From positions 1 through 64,000 of the forward strand of contig CAJYPK010000040.1 of the NCBI GenBank assembly GCA_913776615.1: DNA of 64,000 nucleotides. Reading direction: 5' to 3'. The first letter of the stretch is position 1; each line of letters starts with the position of its first letter. A program made the position numbers and the translations under genes. Positions 52,377 through 62,515 of the stretch are shown piece by piece. This DNA is from an uncultured Hymenobacter sp. Its GTDB lineage: Bacteria; Bacteroidota; Bacteroidia; Cytophagales; Hymenobacteraceae. The notes beneath the pieces are model-generated. The model was not told the origin of the DNA, ran no database searches, and saw nothing but the letters and a program-made list of their open reading frames with translations.

Positions 52377-55300
52377 TTACTCAATCACCACGCGGCGCGT
52401 CGCATTGAGGTCGGTACCGGTCAGTTGCAGCAAGTATACGCCCGCCGCCAGGCCAGTAGTCTCAATCTCAGTCTGGTTGAGGCGGCCCGGCAGCAGGGCG
52501 AGCGAGCGCGTAGTTACGAGCTGGCCCAGGCTGTTGCGCAGCGTGAGCGTAGCATCGGTGCGGGCGCCGAGGCCGTTGAGCTGCACGCGCAAGGGAGCCG
52601 CCGAAACGGGATTGGGGAACACACTAAGCTCGTAGCCCGCCGTTTGTTCGCGGGCGGCCAGGATCTGCACGCAGCTGATGTTGGCCTGGAAGCCAGCGGT
52701 CGCGTATGAGCTATTGCTTACAAAGCGTAGCGTAAGCGCCCCGCTGGTGTTCGTACTGCTAGCCCGAATGGTACCCAGGCCAGAGCTATACGCGCCGCTG
52801 TAGCCTCCTAGCAGGGGAGCGCTGGTATTCGGGCCGTCATAAATATACAGGTAGTCAGAATACAATTCGGTATTGAACGAGGTGAAGGTCAGCTGCGTCG
52901 CCATGCCCGTAGTGCCAGGCCGAATGGTCAGCGTGCCATTGGAGCTGTTGGCATAGTCGCCCGTGCCACCGTTGTCGTACACCGTGCCCGAGCAGGCGGT
53001 GATCGTGGTGCTGCCCATGAAGGGCACGGCATAGCCGTTGAAGCTGCTCGTTACGCTGAGCGCAACCGTGCCTACGTTGTTGCTTTCATCGGTTTCGGCC
53101 ACCGCGCCGGTGGGGTCGGCCACGAAAAGCAGGTAGTAGTTCCCAGCCTGGGTAGTTATGGGGATGGTGAGGCTGGCCGATCGGCTGGCGGCGATTCCAT
53201 AGCCGAGCGATCCTCCGGTAGAAGTGCCCAGCAGGACGTCAGTTTCGTCGAGAGTAGTATTCGTCGAAAGGTAAAAACCTACCGTGCTGCTGCTGGCCGT
53301 GGTAGTGCCACCGTTGAAGATGAAGCAGTTGGCGGCTACAGTGCCACCATTAGCTACGGCAGTGGGAGTAGCCGCGGGAGAGAGGATACTTAGGTCGGTT
53401 GTAGAGACGGATACTTGTAAGTACAATGCAACCAAGTTATTGGATTCGTTAGATTCCGTCAGCTGATTGAGGTAGTCAGCTACGCACAGTACGTAGTAAG
53501 AGCCCGCGGCTGTGTTCGCCGGGATGACCATGCTGCTGTACAGGGTAGCATAGTTGCCCGCGCTGATAGAGTTTGTCGAGGAGTTGCCAATGAGAATATC
53601 GCTGGCGTCGAGCGTGCTGTTGGTCGAGAGGTAATACCCTACCGTAGCCGGGCTGGCTGCTGTAGTGCCGGTATTGGCTAGGTAGCAAGTAGTAGTGACA
53701 GTGCTGCCTGCGAAAGCCTGGCTGGTGGATAAGCTGAACGCATAGGGGAATGACAAGTCGGGGCCCGTAGCCCGAATCGTAAGGCTGATGGCACTCACGT
53801 TGTTGCTCTCGTTAGTTTCGGCCAGCTGGTTGAGGTAGTCGGCCACGAACAGCACGTAGTAGGAGCCCGCGGCCGTGCCCGCCGGGATGGTGGCCGAGCC
53901 GTTGATGCTGCCATAGGAACCCGCGCCTACCGAACCGAGCGAGGAGTTGCCGATGAGAATGTCGCTGGCATCGAGCGTGCTGTTGGTCGAGAGGTAATAC
54001 CCTACCGTAGCCGGATTGGCCGTGATGTTACCCTGGTTGTAGACATAGCCCGAGGTGCTGACCGTAGTCCCCGCAGTTGTTTGCGAGGGCGAAATGTAGG
54101 CCGAGTAGAAGCTCAGGTCTACGCTGGGCGTTATGACGGTGAGGCTGACGGCGCTCACGTTATTGCTCTCGTTACTCTCGGCCAGCTGGTTGAGGTAGTC
54201 GGCCACGAACAGCACGTAGTAGGAGCCCGCGGCCGTGCCCACCGGGATGGTGGCCGAGCCGTTGATGTAGGAATAGTTATAATAACCCGGGCTCACCGAG
54301 CCGAGCGAGGAGTTGCCAATGAGAATATCGTTGGCGTCGAGCGTGCTGTTGGTCGAGAGGTAGTAGCCCACGGTGGCCGGGCTGGCCGTGATGTTACCCT
54401 GATTGTAGAGGTAGCCTGAGGTGCTGACCGTAGCTCCCGCAGTTGTTTGCGAGGGCGAAATATAGGTTGAGTATGGATACAGATCTACGCTGGGCGTTAC
54501 AACGGTGAGGCTGGCGGCGCTCACGTTATTGCTCTCGTTAGTCTCGGCCAGCTGGTTGAGGTAGTCGGCCACGAACAGCACGTAGTAGGAGCCCGCGGCC
54601 GTGCCCACCGGGATGGTGGCCGAGCCGTTGATGCTGCCATATGAACCCGCGCCTACCGAACCCAGCGAGGAGTTGCCAATGAGAATATCGTTGGCGTCGA
54701 GCGTGCTGTTGGTTGAGAGGTAGTAGCCCACGGTAGCTGGGCTGGCCGTGATGTTACCCTGGTTGTAGACATAGCCCGAGGTGCTGACCGCAGTTCCCGC
54801 AGTTGCTTGCGAGGGCGAAATGTAGGCCGAGTAGAAGCTCAGGTCTGCGCCGGACGCTATGATGGTGAGGCTGACGGCGCTCACGTTATTATTCTCATTG
54901 CTCTCGGCCAGCTGGTTGAGGTAGTCGGCCACGAACAGCATGTAGTAGGAGCCTGCGGCCGTACCCGCTGGGATGGTGGCCGAGCCGTTGATATAGGAGT
55001 AGTTATAATAACCCGTGCTCACTGAGCTGAGCGAGGAGTTGCCAATGAGAATGTCGCTGGCGTCGAGCGTGCTGTTGGTCGAGAGGTAGTAGCCTACCCG
55101 GGCCGGGCTGGCCGTGATATTACCCTGATTGTAGAGGTAGCCCGAAGTACTGATAACGTTGCCTGCGAAAGTCTGCGATGGGGAGATAGTCGCCCCGCTG
55201 ACGTATAAATCAACGGTAGGTGCAGCTACCGTAATACTTGCGTAATTCACGTTGTTATTCTCGTTAGTTTCGGTTACCTGGTTCAGATAATCGGCCACGA

Positions 55301-56759
55301 ACAGGACGTAGTACGTGCCGGCAGTCGTGCTTGCCGGAATGACAGGCGAACCATAGACGTAGCTGTAGTTATTGCCCGATAAGGAACTCACCGAAGAATT
55401 GCCGATAAGCACATCGTTGGCATCGAGCGTACTATTGGTGGAGAGATAGTAACCTACCGTAGCTGGGGTAGCCGTCGTAGTGCCCAGGTTGTTGAGGGAG
55501 CTTGAGCAGGAGACGGTATTGCCGGCCACTACCTGCGTTGAGCTCAGGTAAGGAGAATAAATAGTGAGGTCAACCGATGAGGTTACAACCGAAAGCGCCG
55601 CGGAAGCTACGTTATTGGTTTCCGAGCCTTCAGCTACCAGGTTGGTTGGGTCGGCTACGAATAACACATAGTAGGAGCCCGGGGTGGTGCCCGCAGGGAT
55701 GTTCAGGGTGGCGGAACGGCTAGCGCTCACGCCAGCCCCCAGGGCCGAGCCCTGGAGGGTTGTCAGGAGTACGTCGCTGGCATCCAGCGTCGCGTTGGTC
55801 GACAGGTAGAAGCCGATATTGCTGCTGCTGGCGCTTAGGGTACCCTGATTGTAGATGTAGGCGCTGGCCACTACCCCGGAGCCAGCCGAAACGCTGCTGC
55901 TATTCAGGCTCGGTTGCGATATAGCGAGGTCAGGGCTCCCGGCCTGGATCGTAACGGCCAGGCTGGTTACGTTATTGGTTTCGTCGCTTTCAGATACCTG
56001 ACTGAGGTAGTCGGCCACAAACAGGATGTAATAAGAGCCGACGGCGGTACTCGCCGGAATGCTCAGCGTAGTGTTACGGGTGGAGGAAGTCCCCGCGGCG
56101 AGGCTGCCCCCGTTGCTGTTGGCCAACAGCACGTCGTTGCTGCTGAGAACGTTATCGGTCGAAAGGTAATAGCCCAGGTTGCTGCTGCTAGCCAAGCTGC
56201 TCGTCGAGTTAACGATCGTCGCAGTAGCAGCCGTAGTACCACCCGCCTGCAGCGTGGTCGAACCCAGGTTGACGCTCGACACGGTGAGGTCGGGTAGCGC
56301 GGCCGCAGTTATGCAGCTGATAGTCGCCGTAAAGCCCGCTGCCTGATACACATCGTCCGAGGTAAGCCGGATGGTAAGGGCACCGCTGGTGTTCGAGGCG
56401 TACAAGGTGCCCGGGAGAGTAGTGCCGGTGAAGGTGCCCAGCAAGGGTGCCGAAGTCGAAGTGCCGTCGTACACGAACACAAAATCGTAGTTCACTTCCA
56501 AGGCGAAGGACGTGAAATCCAATTTGATGATGTTGCCGGCCGTGGCAGGCCGCAGCGTTACGGCGCCGTTAGAGTTTGGGGAGTAAACGTTACCGGCGCC
56601 CCCGTCGTCGGAAAGCGTACCTGAGCAGGTGGTATAACTGGCCGTGCCGGATGTCGGCACCGAGTAGGATTGGGCCTGGACCTGCTGGGGTCGCAGTCCC
56701 AGCCAGCTCATGCCCAACAGCACAGCCAGCACCCGGAAATAAAAAGTAAAAATCTTCAT
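52377..56759 (-). CDS. Secreted CARDB-repeat protein with CUB domains and type IX sorting tail
   Basis: A 1460-residue protein. After a signal peptide (residues 1-30) comes a CUB-like domain (about 31-148: TTCSGTLSDDGG, YDFVFVYDG). Nine CARDB-type Ig-like repeats of about 121 residues follow (about 153-1236), each with GYYLSTNSTLDA and YYVLFVADYLNQL-like strands and an acidic ESNNV end. A second CUB-like domain (about 1237-1370) and a type A sorting domain (LSVFPNPVS, RNSLGQLVTTRSL, AGVYLLQLTG) finish it. It should be exported by the type IX system and act as an adhesin-like surface fibre; binding partner unknown. It ends with a strong hairpin. Confidence 0.85.
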   Translation of the reverse strand: MKIFTFYFRVLAVLLGMSWLGLRPQQVQAQSYSVPTSGTASYTTCSGTLSDDGGAGNVYSPNSNGAVTLRPATAGNIIKLDFTSFALEVNYDFVFVYDGTSTSAPLLGTFTGTTLPGTLYASNTSGALTIRLTSDDVYQAAGFTATISCITAAALPDLTVSSVNLGSTTLQAGGTTAATATIVNSTSSLASSSNLGYYLSTDNVLSSNDVLLANSNGGSLAAGTSSTRNTTLSIPASTAVGSYYILFVADYLSQVSESDETNNVTSLAVTIQAGSPDLAISQPSLNSSSVSAGSGVVASAYIYNQGTLSASSSNIGFYLSTNATLDASDVLLTTLQGSALGAGVSASRSATLNIPAGTTPGSYYVLFVADPTNLVAEGSETNNVASAALSVVTSSVDLTIYSPYLSSTQVVAGNTVSCSSSLNNLGTTTATPATVGYYLSTNSTLDANDVLIGNSSVSSLSGNNYSYVYGSPVIPASTTAGTYYVLFVADYLNQVTETNENNNVNYASITVAAPTVDLYVSGATISPSQTFAGNVISTSGYLYNQGNITASPARVGYYLSTNSTLDASDILIGNSSLSSVSTGYYNYSYINGSATIPAGTAAGSYYMLFVADYLNQLAESNENNNVSAVSLTIIASGADLSFYSAYISPSQATAGTAVSTSGYVYNQGNITASPATVGYYLSTNSTLDANDILIGNSSLGSVGAGSYGSINGSATIPVGTAAGSYYVLFVADYLNQLAETNESNNVSAASLTVVTPSVDLYPYSTYISPSQTTAGATVSTSGYLYNQGNITASPATVGYYLSTNSTLDANDILIGNSSLGSVSPGYYNYSYINGSATIPVGTAAGSYYVLFVADYLNQLAESNESNNVSAVSLTVITPSVDLSFYSAYISPSQTTAGTTVSTSGYVYNQGNITANPATVGYYLSTNSTLDASDILIGNSSLGSVGAGSYGSINGSATIPAGTAAGSYYVLFVADYLNQLAETNESNNVSAISLTIRATGPDLSFPYAFSLSTSQAFAGSTVTTTCYLANTGTTAASPATVGYYLSTNSTLDASDILIGNSSTNSISAGNYATLYSSMVIPANTAAGSYYVLCVADYLNQLTESNESNNLVALYLQVSVSTTDLSILSPAATPTAVANGGTVAANCFIFNGGTTTASSSTVGFYLSTNTTLDETDVLLGTSTGGSLGYGIAASRSASLTIPITTQAGNYYLLFVADPTGAVAETDESNNVGTVALSVTSSFNGYAVPFMGSTTITACSGTVYDNGGTGDYANSSNGTLTIRPGTTGMATQLTFTSFNTELYSDYLYIYDGPNTSAPLLGGYSGAYSSGLGTIRASSTNTSGALTLRFVSNSSYATAGFQANISCVQILAAREQTAGYELSVFPNPVSAAPLRVQLNGLGARTDATLTLRNSLGQLVTTRSLALLPGRLNQTEIETTGLAAGVYLLQLTGTDLNATRRVVIE
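53772..55223 (-). repeat. Tandem DNA repeats encoding CARDB units 4-7
   Basis: Units of about 363 bp are highly similar. Units 4 and 6 share YYNYSYINGS while 5 and 7 share GAGSYGSINGS, giving a dimeric period of about 726 bp. The shadow ORFs at 54081 and 54807, 726 bp apart and nearly identical, confirm this. Confidence 0.8.
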
Positions 56760-56815
56760 TTAGAGAGGGAAAAGAGGGCGATGATGAATTGATGAGGTAA
56801 AAGTACTAGTATAAA

Positions 56816-56857
56816 AAAGCCTCTCAACTATTTTTGAAAAAATAGTTGAGAGGCTTT
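56816..56857. terminator. Terminator after the ftsB-like gene
   Basis: AAAGCCTCTCAACTATTTTT pairs over 20 bases with its complement across a two-base loop, 30 bp past the stop at 56887. Confidence 0.85.
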
Positions 56858-56886
56858 AACAATGAAGTGTTTATCTACCTTCGTCT

Positions 56887-57201
56887 TTATTCCTTCTCGG
56901 CCGGGACCAGCACGAAAACATCCTCGCCGGGGCGCTTCATCAGGTACTTTTCGCGGGCAAATTTTTCAAGCAGGGCCGGTGAGCTCAGCAGCTCGGCGCG
57001 GTCTTGCTGCACCAGCTTGATGTTGGATTCATAATACTCCTTCTCGTTGCGCAATTCCTGCCACTTGTGGTACATGTCGTACTGCTTGCCCAGATCGTTG
57101 GAGTCAAACAGCGTCATCCACACCACGAAGCCGGCGCCCGTGAGAAAGTAGAAATTGCGCAGCACGCGCAGCAAAGGACTAAGAACCGAAGGAAGCTGCA
57201 T
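56887..57201 (-). CDS. FtsB/DivIC-like septum formation protein
   Basis: A 104-residue bitopic protein. A membrane segment (FYFLTGAGFVVWMTLF, about 17-32) is followed by a coiled coil (KQYDMYHKWQELRNEKEYYESN) and the short DivIC/FtsB end (ALLEKFAREKYLMKRPGEDVFVLVP). It should join the FtsQ/FtsL-like divisome complex. It is downstream of eno in the same direction, a common arrangement, with a palindromic repeat between them. Confidence 0.88.
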   Translation of the reverse strand: MQLPSVLSPLLRVLRNFYFLTGAGFVVWMTLFDSNDLGKQYDMYHKWQELRNEKEYYESNIKLVQQDRAELLSSPALLEKFAREKYLMKRPGEDVFVLVPAEKE

Positions 57202-57211
57202 AGACTATACA

Positions 57212-57290
57212 TGTAGGGTAAGCTTTAGCTTGCCCGGCGTGAGTGAGTCACGGCCCACCTCACGCCGGGCAAGCTAAAGCTTACCCTACA
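57212..57290. repeat. Palindromic repeat TGTAGGGTAAGC, perfect copy
   Basis: Arms 57212-57243 and 57259-57290 are perfect 32-bp reverse complements around a 15-bp loop. It fills the gap between eno and the ftsB-like gene and would form a very stable hairpin in the mRNA. Confidence 0.85.
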
Positions 57291-57294
57291 TTTT

Positions 57295-58661
<1,367 letters not shown>

Positions 58662-58671
<10 letters not shown>

Positions 58672-59726
58672 TCGGCCAGCAGCTCAGCTAGTCGGGTGAA
58701 TAGTACCTCGTTGCCGGCTTGTTGGTAGCTCGCCAGGGCGGCTTCGAATTGCGGGAGGTCGGCCAGGAAGGCTTGCACGTTGGTCGCCGTGATGGCTTCG
58801 AAATGCCGGCCGTAACCCAGTTTCTCGATCTCGGCGGCATTCAGCCACTGCTCAAACTGGGCCGGAATGGGCACTGCGCACACCGGTTTGTGCAGGTACA
58901 CGGCCTCCGAAATCAGCGAAAAGCCGCCGTTGGTGAGCACGGCGCGGCAGCCGGCCAGCTCGGCGATGAAGCCGGATTCGGAGAAGGGACGCAGCAGCAC
59001 GTTGCCGTGGTTTTCGTCCTTATTGAAGCCGTACACCCGGAATTCCTGCCCGGGCAGCTGCTGCAAAATCTCTACCAGGTCGGTTTGGTTGGTGGCCGTT
59101 TGGTACACCAGCACGTACTCGCCCCGGCTGGGCTGCGCGGCCTGAATTTCGGGCCGGATAATACTGGGCACCAGCGTAGTATTCTCGGCGTAGCGCAGGC
59201 GCAGCGGCAGCTCGAAAAAGGTAGTGATAAGGTAATGCCGGGCGCGGGGCAGCTTGGCCCGCACAATGTAGCGGGCCAGGTCGTAATGCTCGCGCTCCTC
59301 GTCGGGGATGGTCACGTCGAGGTGGGTGCGGCTGATAATCTGCATATTGTCGATGCTGATCACCGGCACCCGCAACAGCTTGGCGAAGAAGTAGCTGAAC
59401 GACTCGAAATCCGAAATCACGACCTCGGGCCGGAAACCGTGCAGCAGCTGCCGGTACTGCCGGAAATTGACTTGCAGCGCTTCGGGCGCGTTACGCAGCG
59501 TGAGGCTGACGGTGCGCGATTTTGAGACCGCCAATTCCTTGTAGGCCAAGTGAAAGCCTTTGATTTCGAGCACGCGGCCGGGAAACGTTTTGTCGAGCAG
59601 CGTAAAGGCGCGGGAGCTGCTCACCACGCGCACATCGTGACCCTGCTGCAACAGCCAGGCAATAAGAACTTTGCTGCGCGTAGCGTGGCCGAGGCCCTCG
59701 CCGGGCACGCCGTAGAGAATAGTCAT
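58662..59726 (-). CDS. GT-B glycosyltransferase (MGT/UGT-like)
   Basis: About 354 residues. The start ILYGVPGEGLGHATRSKVLI is the glycine-rich acceptor loop of GT-B transferases, and GCRAVLTNGGFSLISEAVYLHKPVCAVP is the donor-binding C-terminal motif seen in UDP-sugar transferases. The pattern fits the family named glycosyltransferase family protein near MurG and UGT. Donor and acceptor are unknown. The ATG at 59726 gives the canonical start. The final Val-Gly and the stop codon are read from the palindromic repeat. Confidence 0.8.
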
Positions 59727-59922
59727 GGAAGAAAGAAGGGAAGGAACAGCCGGCAATTACGGCCCTGCTACTACGTTGGCCCACCGGGCTGGGTCGGGAA
59801 AAACCGACCGCTGGGCGATGTCGGGCGGGTGAATGTCCGCTGAATTGTTTCTTGCATCGCTAAGGAAGCCGGCTTGGCCCGGTTTTCGATTTACGGGCTC
59901 CGTGCTGTTGTCTTCGCTTTCT

Positions 59923-60879
59923 ATGCTGAACTTTTCAACTCTCTCTTCTCCGTTGCGGGTGCCGCTGGGCCGCGCCGCCCTGCTGTTCCTGCTAGCGGCT
60001 ACGGCCTGCACTGCCCCGCGCGGCATCACGACCTCGGGCAAGGTGACGCCCCAGGGCGAATTCCGGCTGGCTTACAACCAGGGCTTCAACGTAGGCACCG
60101 CCCCGCTGAGTAAGGCCGGCTCGGCCGTGCGCGATGCCGCCAGCCGGCTTGGCAACCAGGCTGGCAGCGGCGATACCGTGCGCTACTCGGGTGCCGTGAG
60201 CAGCGTGCAAACGGCGGCCTTGGCTTACCTGCTCGACCCCGTGCAGACTACCGCCGATTTCAGTATTCGCTACGGCGTGGTACCGCGCCTCGACGTGGGG
60301 TACAAATACGCGTTCGGCTCGCACGTATTCGACACGCAGTTCCAGCTGCTCGGCCCCACCGGCTCGGTCGAAGATCCTGCCCGCGGGGCGGCCAGCGGCA
60401 CCACCTACGCCAGCGTGGGGCTGCAATACGCTATTCAGCGGGCGGCGCTGCCCAGCCTGCCGTTTCTGTCCGACCTCAACAACCTGCTGGGCCTCTCCGC
60501 CTCGCGCCACGATATTCTGATTCCGCTCACGGTCAGCCAATCATTTGGTCCTGAAGAATCGATCGGGGCCATCAGCTACGGCGCGGTGTACGCCCACTCC
60601 TGGGTGAGCTACGGCTTTACCCCGAGCAACCTTTACGACCGCGCTGGCGGTAACAGATTGCCCGCCCTGCCGAAGCAGAGCCGGAATTTCTCGTCCTACG
60701 GGGTATTTCTGAACCTGAAGCTGGGCTACAAATACGTGTACGTAGTGCCCGCTCTCAGTATCTACTACCAAAACTACGGCACCTACACGCTGGTCGATGG
60801 CAGCTTGGCTTCGCTGAGCGGGGCTACGTTCGTGCCCTCGCTGGGCTTGCAATTCCGCATTCCCAACCTGTCGCGTTAG
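59923..60879 (+). CDS. Putative outer-membrane beta-barrel lipoprotein
   Basis: About 318 residues from the ATG at 59923. The signal ends in LLAATAC, a plausible lipobox. The rest has alternating beta strands (ADFSIRYGVVPRLDVGYKYAFG, YVYVVPALSIYYQNYG) and ends FVPSLGLQFRIPNLSR, which suggests a small barrel or beta sandwich. I do not recognise a family. The gene stands alone and ends before a repeat and terminator. Confidence 0.55.
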   Translation: MLNFSTLSSPLRVPLGRAALLFLLAATACTAPRGITTSGKVTPQGEFRLAYNQGFNVGTAPLSKAGSAVRDAASRLGNQAGSGDTVRYSGAVSSVQTAALAYLLDPVQTTADFSIRYGVVPRLDVGYKYAFGSHVFDTQFQLLGPTGSVEDPARGAASGTTYASVGLQYAIQRAALPSLPFLSDLNNLLGLSASRHDILIPLTVSQSFGPEESIGAISYGAVYAHSWVSYGFTPSNLYDRAGGNRLPALPKQSRNFSSYGVFLNLKLGYKYVYVVPALSIYYQNYGTYTLVDGSLASLSGATFVPSLGLQFRIPNLSR

Positions 60880-60912
60880 TGAGAATGCTCCCTATTCTTC
60901 TGCCCATCATTC

Positions 60913-60959
60913 CACCTCGTTTGTCATGCTGAGCCTGCCGAAGCATGATAAGCGAGGTG
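60913..60959. repeat. Short relative of the TGAGCTTGCCGAAGC repeat
   Basis: CACCTCG with TCATGC pairs with GCATGA and CGAGGTG. The interior TGAGCCTGCCGAAGC matches the 4.3-kb copy but the long opposite arm is absent. Confidence 0.6.
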
Positions 60960-60993
60960 ATTAAAAGGTGTAAGCGCAATATTCTAAGCAAAT

Positions 60994-61021
60994 AGGCCCC
61001 GACTCGCCAGAGTCGGGGCCT
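60994..61021. terminator. Bidirectional terminator
   Basis: AGGCCCCGACTC pairs with GAGTCGGGGCCT over a GCCA loop, between convergent genes. Confidence 0.8.
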
Positions 61022-61047
61022 TGTCGTTTAAAGAAAGAGAATAGCCG

Positions 61048-62346
61048 CTAGGCAGCCTCGCCGACCGCTCCACCGGCCACTACCGTCAGCATGTCGGCAG
61101 GGTTGAGGTAGGTGCGGGCCAACTCTTGCAGCTCGGCGGCGGTAGCGGCCTGCGTGCGGCGCACAAGCTCGGCGTAGTAGTCGGAACGCAGGCCTTGCAG
61201 CACCACGTAGCGGTAGCGGTCGGCCTGCTCAAAGACGGTGGTAGTTTCGCCCAACAGCTTGCCCAAGGTGTAGTTTTTGACGGTTTCCAGCTCATCGTCG
61301 CCCAAGGGCTCGGTCTGGAGGCGGGTTAGCTCATGAGCGATTTCGTGGCGAGTAGCGGCGGCGCTCTCCCCGTTTACGTCGGTGCCGATAACCAGGGCCA
61401 TGGCCTCCTCGCGGGCCACTGCACTGGCGTGGATGCCGTAAGTAAAGCCCTTGTCTTCCCGAATGTTGCGCATCAGGCGCGAGCCGAAATACCCACCCAG
61501 AATTTTGATCAGTAGTAACAGCTCCGGCGTCTGGGTTTCGGTGAGGGCCGGCCAGCGGCGTCCTACCCGTAGCGAGGCCTGGATGCTGCCCTCAACTGGT
61601 ACCGTGACGAGGCCAGTGGGAGCGGTAGGCAGGGCCGCCGCTGGTGCGGCCGGCGCGGCCTCGGGGCCAGGGGCGGGTTGCCACTGACCCAGCACGGCGG
61701 CTACCTCGGCCGCGTGACCGGCCACATCGCCGCTCAAAAATATCTCGGCTCCCGCCGGCGCGTAGGCCGTGGCGTGGAAGGCCCGCAGCTCGTCGGCCGT
61801 GAGCTGGCTAAAGGAAGCCTCGTCGAACGGTCGCCCGTAGGCGGAGCCTGCTCCGAAGAGCTGGCGATTGAATTCCTCGGTGGCGCGGTAGCTGGTTTTC
61901 TGCCGCTCTACGCGCATATTCTGGCTCATGCGCTGCTGGGTTTGGCGCAGCTCGTCTTCGGGGAAAGCGGGTGCGGCCAGCACTTCGGCTACCAGCGGCA
62001 GCAGGGCGGGCAGGTGGCGAGCCAGGCAGTACAGCGTAAGCGTGGCGCGGTCGGGGCCCGCCTCGCAGTCGAGCGAGGCTCCGTAGAAGGCAACTGTATC
62101 GGCGATTTCGCGGGCCGAGCGGGTGGTCGTACCCTCGGTGAGCATGCGGGCAACTAGCTGCGCGAGGCTGGGCTGCGGCTCCTGGCGCTTGCCGGCGGGC
62201 AGCACCACTTGCAAGCGCAACACTGGCTGGGCATCGTGGGCCAGTACGTGCAGCCGGGCGCCATTGGGCAGGTGGCTCACCGTCGGCGTGGGCAGCACGA
62301 GCTGGGTAAGAGGATGGGTGGGTGGCGGCTGAAGTCGGTTGAGCAC
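61048..62346 (-). CDS. M16-family peptidase homologue lacking the zinc motif
   Basis: A 432-residue protein with the two-half M16 fold: a first half with GTTTRSAREIADTVAFYGASLD and a second half with LLLIKILGGYFGSRLMRNIREDKGFTYGIHA, the Arg/Tyr substrate-binding loop of M16. Where active members have HxxEH, this one reads LAQLVARMLTEGT. It resembles the inactive partner of bacterial M16 pairs, which helps an active subunit. No active subunit lies in the window. It has a GTG start and is downstream of porV in the same direction. Confidence 0.8.
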   Translation of the reverse strand: MLNRLQPPPTHPLTQLVLPTPTVSHLPNGARLHVLAHDAQPVLRLQVVLPAGKRQEPQPSLAQLVARMLTEGTTTRSAREIADTVAFYGASLDCEAGPDRATLTLYCLARHLPALLPLVAEVLAAPAFPEDELRQTQQRMSQNMRVERQKTSYRATEEFNRQLFGAGSAYGRPFDEASFSQLTADELRAFHATAYAPAGAEIFLSGDVAGHAAEVAAVLGQWQPAPGPEAAPAAPAAALPTAPTGLVTVPVEGSIQASLRVGRRWPALTETQTPELLLLIKILGGYFGSRLMRNIREDKGFTYGIHASAVAREEAMALVIGTDVNGESAAATRHEIAHELTRLQTEPLGDDELETVKNYTLGKLLGETTTVFEQADRYRYVVLQGLRSDYYAELVRRTQAATAAELQELARTYLNPADMLTVVAGGAVGEAA

Positions 62347-62353
62347 GGGAGAA

Positions 62354-62515
62354 GAGTTATGAGTTAAAAGTTAAGAGTTATGAATTTGAAGCTGTGAGTG
62401 GAGCGAGCCAGGTAAGGAGGCTAGCTTACCAAAAATCAGGGCTGAGAAGCGGCGGCTGACTCAGCCCCAACCTCTCAGCCCCAACTCATAACTCACAACT
62501 TTTAACTCATAACTA
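62354..62515. repeat. TTATGAGTT-type inverted repeat between porV and the M16 gene
   Basis: Left AGTTATGAGTTAAAAGTT (about 62355) matches the reverse complement of the right arm ending at 62515. The right arm ends on the porV stop codon and the left arm lies eight bases above the M16 start. Confidence 0.75.

Noticed and set aside
53284-56297. Regular repeats that might suggest a CRISPR array
   Set aside because: The period is about 363 bp, the repeats are coding, and there are no short spacers.
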